Source of the DNA: Nitratireductor kimnyeongensis
GTDB taxonomy: Bacteria; Pseudomonadota; Alphaproteobacteria; Rhizobiales; Rhizobiaceae
Assembly: GCF_019891395.1 (NCBI RefSeq)
Contig: NZ_CP078143.1
Location: 1,340,001-1,404,000 of the forward strand
Direction of reading: 5' to 3'
DNA: 64,000 bases
The stretch's first letter is position 1. Every line of letters starts with the position of its first letter. The notes beneath the pieces are model-generated. The model was not told the origin of the DNA, did no database searches, and saw only the letters and a list, made by a program, of their open reading frames with translations. A program made the position numbers and the translations under genes. Below, one piece after another: positions 27,538 to 36,035 of this stretch.

Positions 27538-29178
27538 ATGAAATCGCAGATCCCGCCGTTCGACACCGTGTTCGCGGCCTTTGCCGACACCGCACACCGC
27601 TGGCCCAAGCGCCCCTTCCTGCACGTGCTGGAGGAAACGGCGTCGGTCTACGACATCCCCGCCGGCGAACTCTCCTATGGCGCAGCCCTCGCCGAGATTG
27701 AACGCCTGAGAAACGCCTATGCCGCCGGCGGCTATCGCACCGGCATGCGCGTCATGCTCCTGATGGAAAACCGGCCGGGCTTCTTCCTGCACTGGTTCGC
27801 CTTAAATGCGCTCGGGCTTTCGGTCGTGCCGGTCAACCCCGACCTGCAATCAGCCGAACTGGAATACATGGCCGGCCACGCGCGCCCGGTTCTGGCCGTC
27901 GCCATCGCGAGCCGCGTGGCGGATCTCGAGCAGGCTGCAACTGCCTCCGGCGTTGGCTTTCCGGTCGTCACGCCAGAGGCCGACACCCCGCCGCTCGATC
28001 CACGCTTTGCAGACATGGAGACGCCGCAGGGTGCGCCGCTCAGCCGCGAAGCGGCCATGCTCTACACCTCCGGCACCACGGGCAAGCCCAAGGGCTGCGT
28101 CCTGTCGAACCTCTATTTCCTGCATTCGGGCCGCTGGTACGCGAAGGCGGGCGGCCTATGCGCCATGAACGAGGACGGCGAGCGCATGATCACGCCGCTG
28201 CCCATCTTCCACATGAACGCCATGGCCTATTCGCTGATGGCGATGATCACGGTCGGGGGCTGCCTCATCGCGCTCGACCGTTTCCACCCGCGCAGCTGGT
28301 GGCAGAGCGTGCGTGACAGCCGGGCCACCTGCCTGCATTATCTGGGCGTCATGCCGTCCATTCTCATGAAGGCCGAACCCACGAAAGAGGACAGGGCGCA
28401 CAATGTGCGCTTCGGCTTCGGCGCGGGCATCGATCCCAAGCTGCACGGCCCGTTCGAGGAGCGTTTCGGCATACCGCTGATCGAAGGCTGGGCGATGACG
28501 GAGACGGGGGCCGGCGCGGTCATCGTCGCCAATCACGAGCCCCGCAAGCGCGGCACGAACTGCCTTGGCCAGCCCGGCCCGGACATCGAGGCCCGCGTGG
28601 TCGCCGACGATGGCAGCGAGGCAGCCCCCGGGCAACCCGGCGAACTCCTGGTGCGCCATGCCGGCGAGGATCCGCGTTTCGGCTTCTTCTCCGAATATTA
28701 CGCGAACCCCGAGGCCACTGCCGAAGCGTGGGAAGGCGGCTGGTTCCACACCGGCGACATCGTCATGCGCGACGCCGATGGCGACTTCTTCTTCGTCGAT
28801 CGCAAGAAGAACGTGATCCGCCGTTCAGGCGAGAACATCGCCGCCGTGGAAGTGGAATCCTTCTTGATGCAGCATCCCGACATCAAGGCGGCCGCCGTCG
28901 CGGCAGCACCGGACGAATTGCGCGGCGACGAGGTCTTCGCCTGTCTGGTCGTCGAGAGCGGCGAACGCGATGAAGCGCGCGCGCGCGCGATTGCCGAATG
29001 GTGTCTGGACCGCGTCGCCTATTACAAGGTTCCGGGCTACATCGCCTTTGTCGACGCCCTGCCCCTGACCTCGACGCAGAAGATCCAGCGCGGCGAACTG
29101 AAAACACTGGTCGCCCGGCTTCTCACCGATCCGGCAACGGTCGACACACGCTCCATGAAGAAAAGGCGCGCGGCCTGA
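27538..29178 (+). CDS. Acyl-CoA ligase (AMP-forming, ANL superfamily)
   Basis: A 546-residue enzyme. The P-loop-like motif YTSGTTGKPKGC, the GWAMTETGAG adenylate motif, GDIVMRDADGDFFFVDRKKN, and the C-terminal STQKIQRGELK with the adenylating Lys are all present. It activates a carboxylic acid to its CoA thioester with ATP. The overall feel is of the CaiC/medium-chain or aryl-CoA ligase branch, but substrate preference is not predictable here. The ATG at 27538 is chosen 13 bp after the beta-subunit stop. It links the oxygenase product to the CoA-level genes that follow. Confidence 0.92.
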   Translation: MKSQIPPFDTVFAAFADTAHRWPKRPFLHVLEETASVYDIPAGELSYGAALAEIERLRNAYAAGGYRTGMRVMLLMENRPGFFLHWFALNALGLSVVPVNPDLQSAELEYMAGHARPVLAVAIASRVADLEQAATASGVGFPVVTPEADTPPLDPRFADMETPQGAPLSREAAMLYTSGTTGKPKGCVLSNLYFLHSGRWYAKAGGLCAMNEDGERMITPLPIFHMNAMAYSLMAMITVGGCLIALDRFHPRSWWQSVRDSRATCLHYLGVMPSILMKAEPTKEDRAHNVRFGFGAGIDPKLHGPFEERFGIPLIEGWAMTETGAGAVIVANHEPRKRGTNCLGQPGPDIEARVVADDGSEAAPGQPGELLVRHAGEDPRFGFFSEYYANPEATAEAWEGGWFHTGDIVMRDADGDFFFVDRKKNVIRRSGENIAAVEVESFLMQHPDIKAAAVAAAPDELRGDEVFACLVVESGERDEARARAIAEWCLDRVAYYKVPGYIAFVDALPLTSTQKIQRGELKTLVARLLTDPATVDTRSMKKRRAA

Positions 29179-30362
29179 TGGCGGGTCGCACCTCGAGACG
29201 GATGGGCTATGAGGGCGTGGTGCTCGCCGCGCCCGCCACAACGCCCTATCAGCGCTTCTCCAAGGAAACGGCGCATTGGTGGATCGCCCGCGCGCTGCGC
29301 CAGTCGCTTCAAAGCGCCGGCCTCAGCCCCCGCGATGTCGACGGCTTCTCGGTTTCAAGCTTCACGCTCTTTCCCGACACGGCGGTGGGGCTGACCCAGC
29401 ATCTCGGCCTCACCCCGCGCTGGCTCGATCACATCCCCATGGGCGGGGCGAGCGGCGTTGTGGCGCTCAGGCGTGCGGCCCGCGCAGTGCAGGCGGGTGA
29501 TGCCGACATCGTCGCCTGCGTTGCCGGCGACACCAACCATGTCGACAGCTTCCGGCGCATGCTCTCAAGCTTCAGCCGCTTCGCGCAGGACGCCTCCTAT
29601 CCCTATGGTGCAGGCGGGCCGAATGCCTGTTTCGCGCTCCTGACCGACCACTATATGAGCGCCTATGGCGCGACCCGCGAGGATTTCGGCCGCATCTGCG
29701 TCGCCCAGCGCGACAATGCACTGAAGAACCCGCATGCGGTGATGAAAAAGCCGCTGACCATGGATCAGTATCTTGCCGCGCGCATGATCTCCGATCCCAT
29801 CGCTCTGTTCGATTGCGTCATGCCTGTCAGCGGCGCCGAGGCATTTCTTGTGATGCGCGAGGAAGACGCCCGCGCCGCCGGCCTTCCCTACGCGCATATT
29901 CGCGGCAGCATCGAACGCCACAACGCCTTCCCCGAAGACCCGATCCAGATGCGCGGCGGCTGGGCCATGGATATCGACGAGCTTTACGCCATGGCCGATG
30001 CGAAGCCCGACGACATCGACCTGTTGCAGACCTATGACGATTACCCGGTCATCTCCATGATGCAGTTCGAGGATTTGGGGTTCTGCGGGAAAGGCGAAGG
30101 CCCGGCCTTTGTGCGCGAGCGCGATCTCACCATTGCCGGCGATTTTCCGCACAACACGTCGGGCGGTCAGCTTTCGGCCGGACAGGCGGGAGCCGCCGGC
30201 GGCTTCATCGGACTGGTCGAGGCCATCCGCCAGGTCACCGGCGCAGCCGGCCCCACCCAGGTGGAAGGTGCCACGACCGCCATGGTCTCGGGCTTCGGCA
30301 TGATCAATTACGACCGTGGCGTCTGCTCCAGCGCCGCCATCATTTCGGGAGCCGGCACATGA
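29178..30362 (+). CDS. Thiolase-fold protein lacking the thiolase catalytic Cys and His (SCP2/Ltp2-like)
   Basis: A 394-residue thiolase-superfamily protein of the lipid-transfer-protein type. In active SCP2 thiolases, a CSTGSTAL-like segment holds the nucleophilic Cys; here it is GASGVVAL, starting at Gly90. The GHPLGATG histidine segment reads GQAGAAGG (Gln at about 336), while the neighbouring NTSGG is kept. This pattern matches the non-thiolytic Ltp2-like proteins, which pair with DUF35 partners and act as retro-aldolases on CoA thioesters in steroid side-chain degradation. It overlaps the ligase stop (TGATG) and the DUF35 gene start (ATGA). An aldolase role here is inference. Confidence 0.85.
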   Translation: MAGRTSRRMGYEGVVLAAPATTPYQRFSKETAHWWIARALRQSLQSAGLSPRDVDGFSVSSFTLFPDTAVGLTQHLGLTPRWLDHIPMGGASGVVALRRAARAVQAGDADIVACVAGDTNHVDSFRRMLSSFSRFAQDASYPYGAGGPNACFALLTDHYMSAYGATREDFGRICVAQRDNALKNPHAVMKKPLTMDQYLAARMISDPIALFDCVMPVSGAEAFLVMREEDARAAGLPYAHIRGSIERHNAFPEDPIQMRGGWAMDIDELYAMADAKPDDIDLLQTYDDYPVISMMQFEDLGFCGKGEGPAFVRERDLTIAGDFPHNTSGGQLSAGQAGAAGGFIGLVEAIRQVTGAAGPTQVEGATTAMVSGFGMINYDRGVCSSAAIISGAGT

Positions 30363-31618
30363 CCGACGCCATTCTGCCGCCACCGAAGAAAGATCCGCAA
30401 AAGCGCACCCGCACACAGACACTGCCCTCGGGCCTCAGAAGCCGCGCGGCGCTGGGGCTCACGGCGGCTGCCGCCGAGGGGCGCTTCATGCTTCAGGTCT
30501 GCGGCGAATGCGGCGCGCTGCAATATCCGCCGCGCGACGCCTGCTCCGCGTGCCTGTCGACCGACCTGCCATGGCGCGACATCGACCCGGCGGGCGAACT
30601 CATCGCCGAGACCACGGTGCGCACCAGCACCAACACCTATTTCCGCGAACGCACCCCATGGCGTGTCGGCACCGTCCGGCTCGACGCCGGCCCCTCCGTC
30701 ATGTGCCACGTACATGGCGATGTGCCGCGCGGCGGTCGGGTGCGCATCATCAACCGGCTCGACAAGTCGGGCCAGGGCGTTCTCTACGCCCTGCCTCCCG
30801 AAGGGACGCCCAACATGGAAGACGATCCGCAACTCCGCGAAATCACCGCCGATCCGAAATTCCGCCGCGTGCTCATCACCGATGCGCGCAGCGAAAACGC
30901 CGTGGCGCTGGCCGAGGCCTTTGCAAAGGCCGGGGCATCGATCATCTTCATCGGCGAGCCCGAAGGCTGGCGGCCCTATCCGCACCGCGCGGCACTTGAG
31001 GCGATCCCCAATGTCCAGATCGTGCCGCTCGACGTCACCGACACCGGGTCGGTCGCCGAGCTGGCGGGCGAGATCGGCGGCAAGACGGACATTCTCGTCA
31101 ACAATGCCCGCTTCGTACGCCCCGGCGGCATCATGGACCGTGGAGACACCGTGTTCGCCCGCGACGAGATGGAAGTGAATTATCTCGGCCTGATGCGGCT
31201 TGCCCAGTCCTTCGGCCCGGCCATGCGCGGGCGCGGCGCAGACGGCGACAACAGCGCCGCCGCCTGGGTCAACATCCTGTCGGTCTACGCTTATTCCAAC
31301 ATGCCGGCCTTTGGCGCGTTCTCCGCGTCCAATGCCGCCGCCTACTCGCTGTCGCAGTGCCTGCGCGCGGAGATGCGGCCCGGCGGCGTGCGCGTGATGA
31401 ACGTCTATACGGGCCCGACGGACGACGCATGGCACCAGCCCCTGCCGCCGCCCAAGGTCGCGCCCGCAGCCCTTGCCCGCGCCATCGTCTCCGGCCTCAA
31501 GGACGGGCTTGAAGATGTGTTCGTCGGCGACGTGGCGAAGGACCTGATCGAACGCTGGCGCGCCGGCGCAAAGGTGCTGGAGCGCGAGATGAGCGAAACC
31601 GACGGAGGCGGCGCATGA
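30359..31618 (+). CDS. DUF35 (zinc ribbon plus OB-fold) fused to a degenerate SDR domain
   Basis: A 419-residue two-domain protein. Residues about 44-150 form a DUF35 module: rubredoxin-like zinc ribbon with Cys48, Cys51, Cys62 and Cys65, then an OB-fold. From about 165 an SDR-like Rossmann domain follows, with a preserved VNNA. However, the glycine-rich TGxxxGIG position reads TDARSEN (174-180), and the catalytic YxxxK reads FSASN, with Phe321 and Asn325. The SDR domain therefore looks unable to bind NAD(P) normally or catalyse. DUF35 proteins dock thiolase-like partners, so this is probably the accessory subunit of the preceding gene product, overlapping it by 4 bases. Confidence 0.85.
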   Translation: MTDAILPPPKKDPQKRTRTQTLPSGLRSRAALGLTAAAAEGRFMLQVCGECGALQYPPRDACSACLSTDLPWRDIDPAGELIAETTVRTSTNTYFRERTPWRVGTVRLDAGPSVMCHVHGDVPRGGRVRIINRLDKSGQGVLYALPPEGTPNMEDDPQLREITADPKFRRVLITDARSENAVALAEAFAKAGASIIFIGEPEGWRPYPHRAALEAIPNVQIVPLDVTDTGSVAELAGEIGGKTDILVNNARFVRPGGIMDRGDTVFARDEMEVNYLGLMRLAQSFGPAMRGRGADGDNSAAAWVNILSVYAYSNMPAFGAFSASNAAAYSLSQCLRAEMRPGGVRVMNVYTGPTDDAWHQPLPPPKVAPAALARAIVSGLKDGLEDVFVGDVAKDLIERWRAGAKVLEREMSETDGGGA

Positions 31619-32418
31619 ACGTCCACGCAACCGACCCATCCGCCCTTCTGGGCAATCTGGCGGAGGCGCTCGGCACCGGTGCCATCGAGGTGGTGGACCT
31701 CACCCACACGCTCGACCAGGATTTTCCGGTCATCGTGCTGCCGCCCGAGTTCGGCCAGTGCGCCCGCTTCCGCATGGAAGAGGTGTCCGCCTATGACCAT
31801 CGCGGCCCGGCGTGGAAATGGCACAACTTCACCTGCAGCGAGCACACCGGCACCCATTTCGATGCGCCCTCACACTGGATCTCCGGCCGCGACGTGCCCA
31901 ATGGCAGCGTCGACGAGATTCCCGCCGAGCGCTTTATCGGGCCGGTCTGCGTGATCGACTGTTCCGAAGGCGCTGCCGCCGACGAGGATTTCGAGCTGAC
32001 GCCGGAGATCATCGAGGCGTGGGAGGCCGAGCATGGCCGCATTCCCGCCGAGAGCTGGGTTCTGATGCGCACCGACTGGTCAAAGCGCCGGGGCGCGGCC
32101 TATCTCAACATGCGCGAGGATGGCGCGCATTCGCCCGGCCCCACGCCGGCAGCGATCCGGCTTCTGGTGGACGAACGCGGCATTCGCGGTTTCGGCACCG
32201 AGACCGTCGGCACCGACGCCGGTCAGGGATCGCACTACACGCCGCCCTACCCGGCCCATTTCTATCTTCACGGCGCGGGGCGCTACGGGCTGCAATGCCT
32301 CAACAATCTCGACCGGCTTCCGCCCACAGGCGCGATGCTGATCGCAACCCCGCTCAAGATCAAGAACGGCACCGGCAGCCCGCTGCGCGTGGTGGCGCTT
32401 GTGCCCGGCAGGACCTGA
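31615..32418 (+). CDS. Cyclase-family metal-dependent hydrolase (kynurenine formamidase-like)
   Basis: A 267-residue protein with the cyclase-family metal motif EHTGTHFDAPSHW. The family includes kynurenine formamidase and isatin hydrolase, which open amides or lactams, along with lactone-type hydrolases; they are cytoplasmic and bind Mn or Zn. The TETVGTDAGQGS segment and the late HGAGRYGLQCLNNL stretch agree with the fold. It overlaps the DUF35 gene start-to-stop (ATGA). In the pathway it may hydrolyse a lactone, amide or cyclic intermediate; its substrate is unknown. Confidence 0.88.
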   Translation: MNVHATDPSALLGNLAEALGTGAIEVVDLTHTLDQDFPVIVLPPEFGQCARFRMEEVSAYDHRGPAWKWHNFTCSEHTGTHFDAPSHWISGRDVPNGSVDEIPAERFIGPVCVIDCSEGAAADEDFELTPEIIEAWEAEHGRIPAESWVLMRTDWSKRRGAAYLNMREDGAHSPGPTPAAIRLLVDERGIRGFGTETVGTDAGQGSHYTPPYPAHFYLHGAGRYGLQCLNNLDRLPPTGAMLIATPLKIKNGTGSPLRVVALVPGRT

Positions 32419-32422
32419 CACG

Positions 32423-33151
32423 ATGGAAAAAGAACTGACAGCCGTGATCACCGGCGGCAACAAGGGCATCGGCGCGGATCTCGCCCACACCATGCTGGAT
32501 GCGGGCTACCGCGTCGTCTCGGTCGCGCGCCGCGCGCCGGAGTTCTCGCATGAACGGCTGAGCTCTGTCGAAGCCGACCTGCTGGACGACACAGCCGTCA
32601 GCTCGGCCGCAGCCGAGATCGCCCGCAGGCACGACGTCACCCATTTCGTGCAGAATGCGGGCCTCATCTGGCCGAACCTCATCGAGGACGCCAGCGCCGA
32701 AGACATTACCGGCCTCGCCCAGCTCCATCTGGGCTCAGCCCTGACACTCCTGAAAGCCTTCCTCCCTTCCATGAAAGAGCGCCGCTTCGGCCGCGTTCTC
32801 TTCAATGGCTCGCGCGCAGCGCTCGGCGCACAGACCCGCACCGCCTATGGCGCATCCAAGGCCGGCATGGTGGGCATGGCGCGCACCTGGGCGCTGGAGC
32901 TCGCGCCCCATGGCATCACCGTCAATGTGGTGGCGCCCGGCCCGATCCAGACCGACAATTTCTGGGGCATCATCCCCAAGGGCAGCGAGCGGGAAGCAGA
33001 GCTTGCCAAACGCATTCCCGTCGGCCGGCTCGGCGCGGTGGAAGACGTGACCAACGCCTTCATGTTCTTCGCAGACCCGAAGGCAAGCTTCGTCACCGGA
33101 CAGACGCTCTATGTCTGCGGCGGCGCAAGCGTGGGCAGCATGCAGCTTTGA
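32423..33151 (+). CDS. Short-chain dehydrogenase/reductase with intact active site
   Basis: A 242-residue classical SDR. TGGNKGIG binds NAD(P), QNAGLI replaces NNAG, and the catalytic Ser/Tyr/Lys occur in FNGSRAALG and YGASK. The C-terminal VTGQTLYVCGGAS is standard. It interconverts an alcohol and a ketone, for example a cis-diol from the oxygenase or a 3-hydroxy/3-oxo intermediate. The ATG at 32423 is used, 4 bp after the cyclase stop; a start at 32399 would lie inside that gene. Last gene of the rightward operon. It contrasts with the non-functional SDR domain encoded two genes earlier. Confidence 0.92.
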   Translation: MEKELTAVITGGNKGIGADLAHTMLDAGYRVVSVARRAPEFSHERLSSVEADLLDDTAVSSAAAEIARRHDVTHFVQNAGLIWPNLIEDASAEDITGLAQLHLGSALTLLKAFLPSMKERRFGRVLFNGSRAALGAQTRTAYGASKAGMVGMARTWALELAPHGITVNVVAPGPIQTDNFWGIIPKGSEREAELAKRIPVGRLGAVEDVTNAFMFFADPKASFVTGQTLYVCGGASVGSMQL

Positions 33152-33367
33152 CAGCGGCCCACGTCAGCTACTGGCAGTAACGATCGAGCGCGCCGTCTGA
33201 AGCACAGGGTCTTCCAGACTGTCCTTCAGCTCGGCGAAAACAAGCCGTGCGGGAGCGGCAGGCGCGATTGTTCGTTCATGAGATGAGGAAACCTCCGAGC
33301 GGCAATGTCATATGGATGACATTGCGCTCTTCTCCCATGAGGACACGGGTGACGAAGAAAACCGGAT
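33152..33367. other. Intergenic boundary with a perfect 10-bp inverted repeat (33302-33325)
   Basis: This 216-bp gap separates the rightward oxygenase operon from the convergent leftward sugar operon. GCAATGTCAT (33302-33311) and ATGACATTGC (33316-33325) are perfect arms around ATGG; a T tract is missing, so it is a weak terminator candidate or a former operator. On the minus strand, 33164 to about 33306 reads as an open frame ending LEDPVLQTARSIVTASS. This resembles the tail of a lost regulator gene, but it has no start or known domain, so it is not called as a gene. Confidence 0.5.
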
Positions 33368-33976
33368 CTAGCCCTGGTGAGCCTCGCTTCGCAGTCCTTC
33401 CACAATGCGAAGAAATGCGAGCTGTCCAGGATCCGGCAAACCGACGCTCTTCTCACCAAACATGCGCGCGCGCCCCAGCTTGTTCGGCAGATCCCGATAG
33501 CGCTCCACAGTGTGCTCGGCTGCTTTGATCGTCGTCTCGACCATCACTTGCGGTGAAGTTCCCTCAAGCGCGCTGGCAACGGCATCGAGACTGTCGAGCA
33601 CCGTTTTGTCACCCAGATTGCCCTTTCCGCGTGCCATCATGGCGTCACGCGCGGCAGCAACAAGGCCCGGTATCTCCTCGAGCTCTATCCCGGGTTTTCC
33701 TTTTTCACGTTTCGCCGCCGCCATGAATCCCGTGGCGAGCAGCGTACCGTAGGAGGACGATGAGACGCGCTGAAACGCCTTTGCCACTTCAAGGAGCGCC
33801 ATGCCCACATCATCGGGAAGCTCTGCCGTTGCAGCCTCCGCAAACCCTTTTGACACGGTGATCCCAAGATCGCCGTCCCCGAGCGCACCGTCCGCAGCGC
33901 AAAGCTCGTCGCTAGCCGCAGCGGTATGGGATGCGATGCCTTTGAGAGCCTCTGAAATCGCCTTGCTGTCGATCAT
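33368..33976 (-). CDS. DhaL-like subunit of a dihydroxyacetone-type kinase
   Basis: A 202-residue all-helical protein of the DhaL (DAK2) family, the nucleotide-binding half of dihydroxyacetone kinases. The acidic Mg-nucleotide motif is in ADGALGDGDLG near residues 28-38, where the usual last His is Leu. SSSYGTLLATGFMAAAK corresponds to the conserved Ser/Gly helix. It works with the adjacent DhaK-like protein, 9 bp upstream. No DhaM phosphodonor gene is present in the operon, so ATP rather than PEP/PTS may be the donor. Last gene of the ten-gene operon. Confidence 0.88.
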   Translation of the reverse strand: MIDSKAISEALKGIASHTAAASDELCAADGALGDGDLGITVSKGFAEAATAELPDDVGMALLEVAKAFQRVSSSSYGTLLATGFMAAAKREKGKPGIELEEIPGLVAAARDAMMARGKGNLGDKTVLDSLDAVASALEGTSPQVMVETTIKAAEHTVERYRDLPNKLGRARMFGEKSVGLPDPGQLAFLRIVEGLRSEAHQG

Positions 33977-33985
33977 CGCCTGCTC

Positions 33986-34981
33986 CTAGACACGCCAGAA
34001 GGCGCATTCGGCCGGAGCCTTGAGCAAACCTTCCAGTTCATCGTCCAGCTTGATCACCGTGATCGTTGCGCCGGTCATTTCCATGGAGGTCGCATAACGG
34101 CCCACCAGCGGCATCACGATCTCGACGCCCAGAGCATCGAGCTTCTGCTTCGCATGCCGGTAGAGAATGTAGAGCTCTTCGGCCGGCGTCGCACCCAATG
34201 AGTTCACCAGAATCGAGATGCGGTCGCCTTTTGCGAGAGGCTGATCGGCCATGAGACGGTCCAGCATCTCTTCGGCGATCTCGTCGGCAGGCTTGATCGC
34301 ATCGCGCCAGATGCCGGGCTCGCCATGGATGCCCATGCCCATTTCCATTTCCGTCTCGCCGATCTCGAAGGTCGGTTTGCCGGCCTGCGGAATCGTACAG
34401 GGCGTAAGCGCCATTCCGATGGATCGGCAGGCATCCGCCGTCTTCTGGGCGATGCGGGTGACTTCATCCAGGTCATCGCCGCGTTCGGCGGCCGCACCCG
34501 CAATCTTGAACGCGTAGACCATGCCCGCCACGCCGCGCCGCTTCTCGGCCTCTTCCTTTGGGGCCGACACGACATCGTCCGTCAGAAGCACGGTGGTGGT
34601 GCGGATGTCGTGTTCCATCTCGGCCATTTCACCGGCCATGTCGAAATTCATGACATCGCCGCCATAATTGCCGTAGAGGCGCAACACGCCCGCGCCGCCA
34701 TCGGCCAGGCGGATCGCCTCGGCCATTTGTTCGGCCGAAGGGCTGGCAAACACGTCACCGATGGCACACGCATCGAGCAGGCCTGTGCCCACATAACCGG
34801 TAAAGACGGGCAGATGGCCTGAGCCGCCGCCGGTCACAATGCCGACCTTGCCCTTTTTGGCGCCCGCCGCCCGGGTGATCACGCGCCGCACAGGCTGCGC
34901 ATAAATCTGAGGATGCGCGGCGGTCATGCCATCCAGCATCTCGTCCACATAGTCGGCGGGGTTGTTCAGGATCTTTTTCAT
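33986..34981 (-). CDS. DhaK-like substrate-binding subunit of a dihydroxyacetone-type kinase
   Basis: A 331-residue protein of the DhaK (DAK1) family. GIVTGGGSGHLPVFTGYVG begins the substrate domain. The catalytic His that binds the ketose covalently as a hemiaminal is in GMGIHGEPG. The family acts on dihydroxyacetone, and homologues act on C4 ketoses such as erythruloses. Start at 34981 (MKKILNNPADYV) with GGGAGG upstream; a longer frame to 35095 would be non-homologous. Separate DhaK and DhaL genes downstream of a sugar ABC importer suggest that a short ketose, or a cleavage product of one, is phosphorylated. Confidence 0.92.
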   Translation of the reverse strand: MKKILNNPADYVDEMLDGMTAAHPQIYAQPVRRVITRAAGAKKGKVGIVTGGGSGHLPVFTGYVGTGLLDACAIGDVFASPSAEQMAEAIRLADGGAGVLRLYGNYGGDVMNFDMAGEMAEMEHDIRTTTVLLTDDVVSAPKEEAEKRRGVAGMVYAFKIAGAAAERGDDLDEVTRIAQKTADACRSIGMALTPCTIPQAGKPTFEIGETEMEMGMGIHGEPGIWRDAIKPADEIAEEMLDRLMADQPLAKGDRISILVNSLGATPAEELYILYRHAKQKLDALGVEIVMPLVGRYATSMEMTGATITVIKLDDELEGLLKAPAECAFWRV

Positions 34982-35018
34982 GGCTTGTCCTCCCTGGGGA
35001 TTTGAAGATGCATACCGA

Positions 35019-36035
35019 TCAGGCCTCGAGCGGGCGCGCCATGCGGCGGCGATGCTTTGCGAGCCGATCGAAGATGATTGGCAAGCCCGTGCCAACGATG
35101 ATGAGACAGCCGATCACGAACTTCTGCCAATAGGACGGAACGCCCACCATCAAAAGGGTCGTGTTGATCATGGTGATCACGAACACACCCAGAAGCGTGC
35201 CAAGCACGGTGCCGTGTCCGCCGGTGATGCGTGCACCGCCCAGAACCACGGCAGCGATCACGTTCAGCTCCATGCCGACCAGATCGAACGGATTTGCCAT
35301 GCGCGACAGCGTGACATGCGTCATGCCTGCAAGGCCAGCGATGGCGCCGGCGATCACATAGATCATGACCTTCACACGCTTGATGCGGATGCCGATGCGC
35401 TGCGCTGCCTCTTCCGACCCGCCAATGGCGTAGACCTTGCGCCCGAACAGGGTGAAATTCATGATGATGGCAAGCACGATCGCCACCGCCACGAGCACGA
35501 GAAAGGAAGCGGGAAGCGACACCATCTGACCCACCGCATTCTCGATGCGGATCAGGATGGTGCGGGAAAAGTTGATCACCTCGCGCGGCACGGACGTGAT
35601 GTAGGTGGTGCCAAGGAAGGTGAGCAGAGCGCCACGAAAGAAAGACAGCGTGCCGAGCGTGACTATGAGTGTGTTGAGCCCGAGCCCGCCGATCAGAAGC
35701 CCGTTAATCAGCCCGAGCCCCGCGCCGAGGGTAGCGGCGATGACGAAATAGGCGACGATAGGCAGGTCGAGATCGATGCCCAGAATGATCTTCATCGTGG
35801 CATACATGGCGAAGGCGCCAATGGCGGTGTGCGACACATCGATGCCGCCGGAGGCAAGAACCATCATAACGCCGAGTGCGAATATGCCGGTGACAAGCCC
35901 GTTGCGCGCCAGGTCGATCAGAGTCGACGGCGTGAAGAAAGCCGGGTTCAGCAGGCCCAGGACAACGGCGAACAAAACCGCGACAAGGAACACGATGCCC
36001 TGCGGGGTTGCAAAGATGCGGGCAAGGGCGCTCAT
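35019..36035 (-). CDS. Sugar ABC transporter permease (RbsC type), first copy
   Basis: A 338-residue multi-span permease of the BPD_transp_2 family. ASGGIDVSHTAIGAFAMYAT and GGARITGGHGTVLGTLLGV are the RbsC/XylH signatures. It overlaps the ATPase gene by 4 bases. The operon encodes a second, different permease (41365-42348), so the inner-membrane channel is probably a heterodimer, as in the Lsr or rhamnose importers. Confidence 0.94.
   Translation of the reverse strand: MSALARIFATPQGIVFLVAVLFAVVLGLLNPAFFTPSTLIDLARNGLVTGIFALGVMMVLASGGIDVSHTAIGAFAMYATMKIILGIDLDLPIVAYFVIAATLGAGLGLINGLLIGGLGLNTLIVTLGTLSFFRGALLTFLGTTYITSVPREVINFSRTILIRIENAVGQMVSLPASFLVLVAVAIVLAIIMNFTLFGRKVYAIGGSEEAAQRIGIRIKRVKVMIYVIAGAIAGLAGMTHVTLSRMANPFDLVGMELNVIAAVVLGGARITGGHGTVLGTLLGVFVITMINTTLLMVGVPSYWQKFVIGCLIIVGTGLPIIFDRLAKHRRRMARPLEA

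Noticed and set aside
30359..31618. Calling the DUF35 fusion a functional dehydrogenase
   Set aside because: The SDR part lacks both the glycine-rich motif and the catalytic Tyr and Lys.
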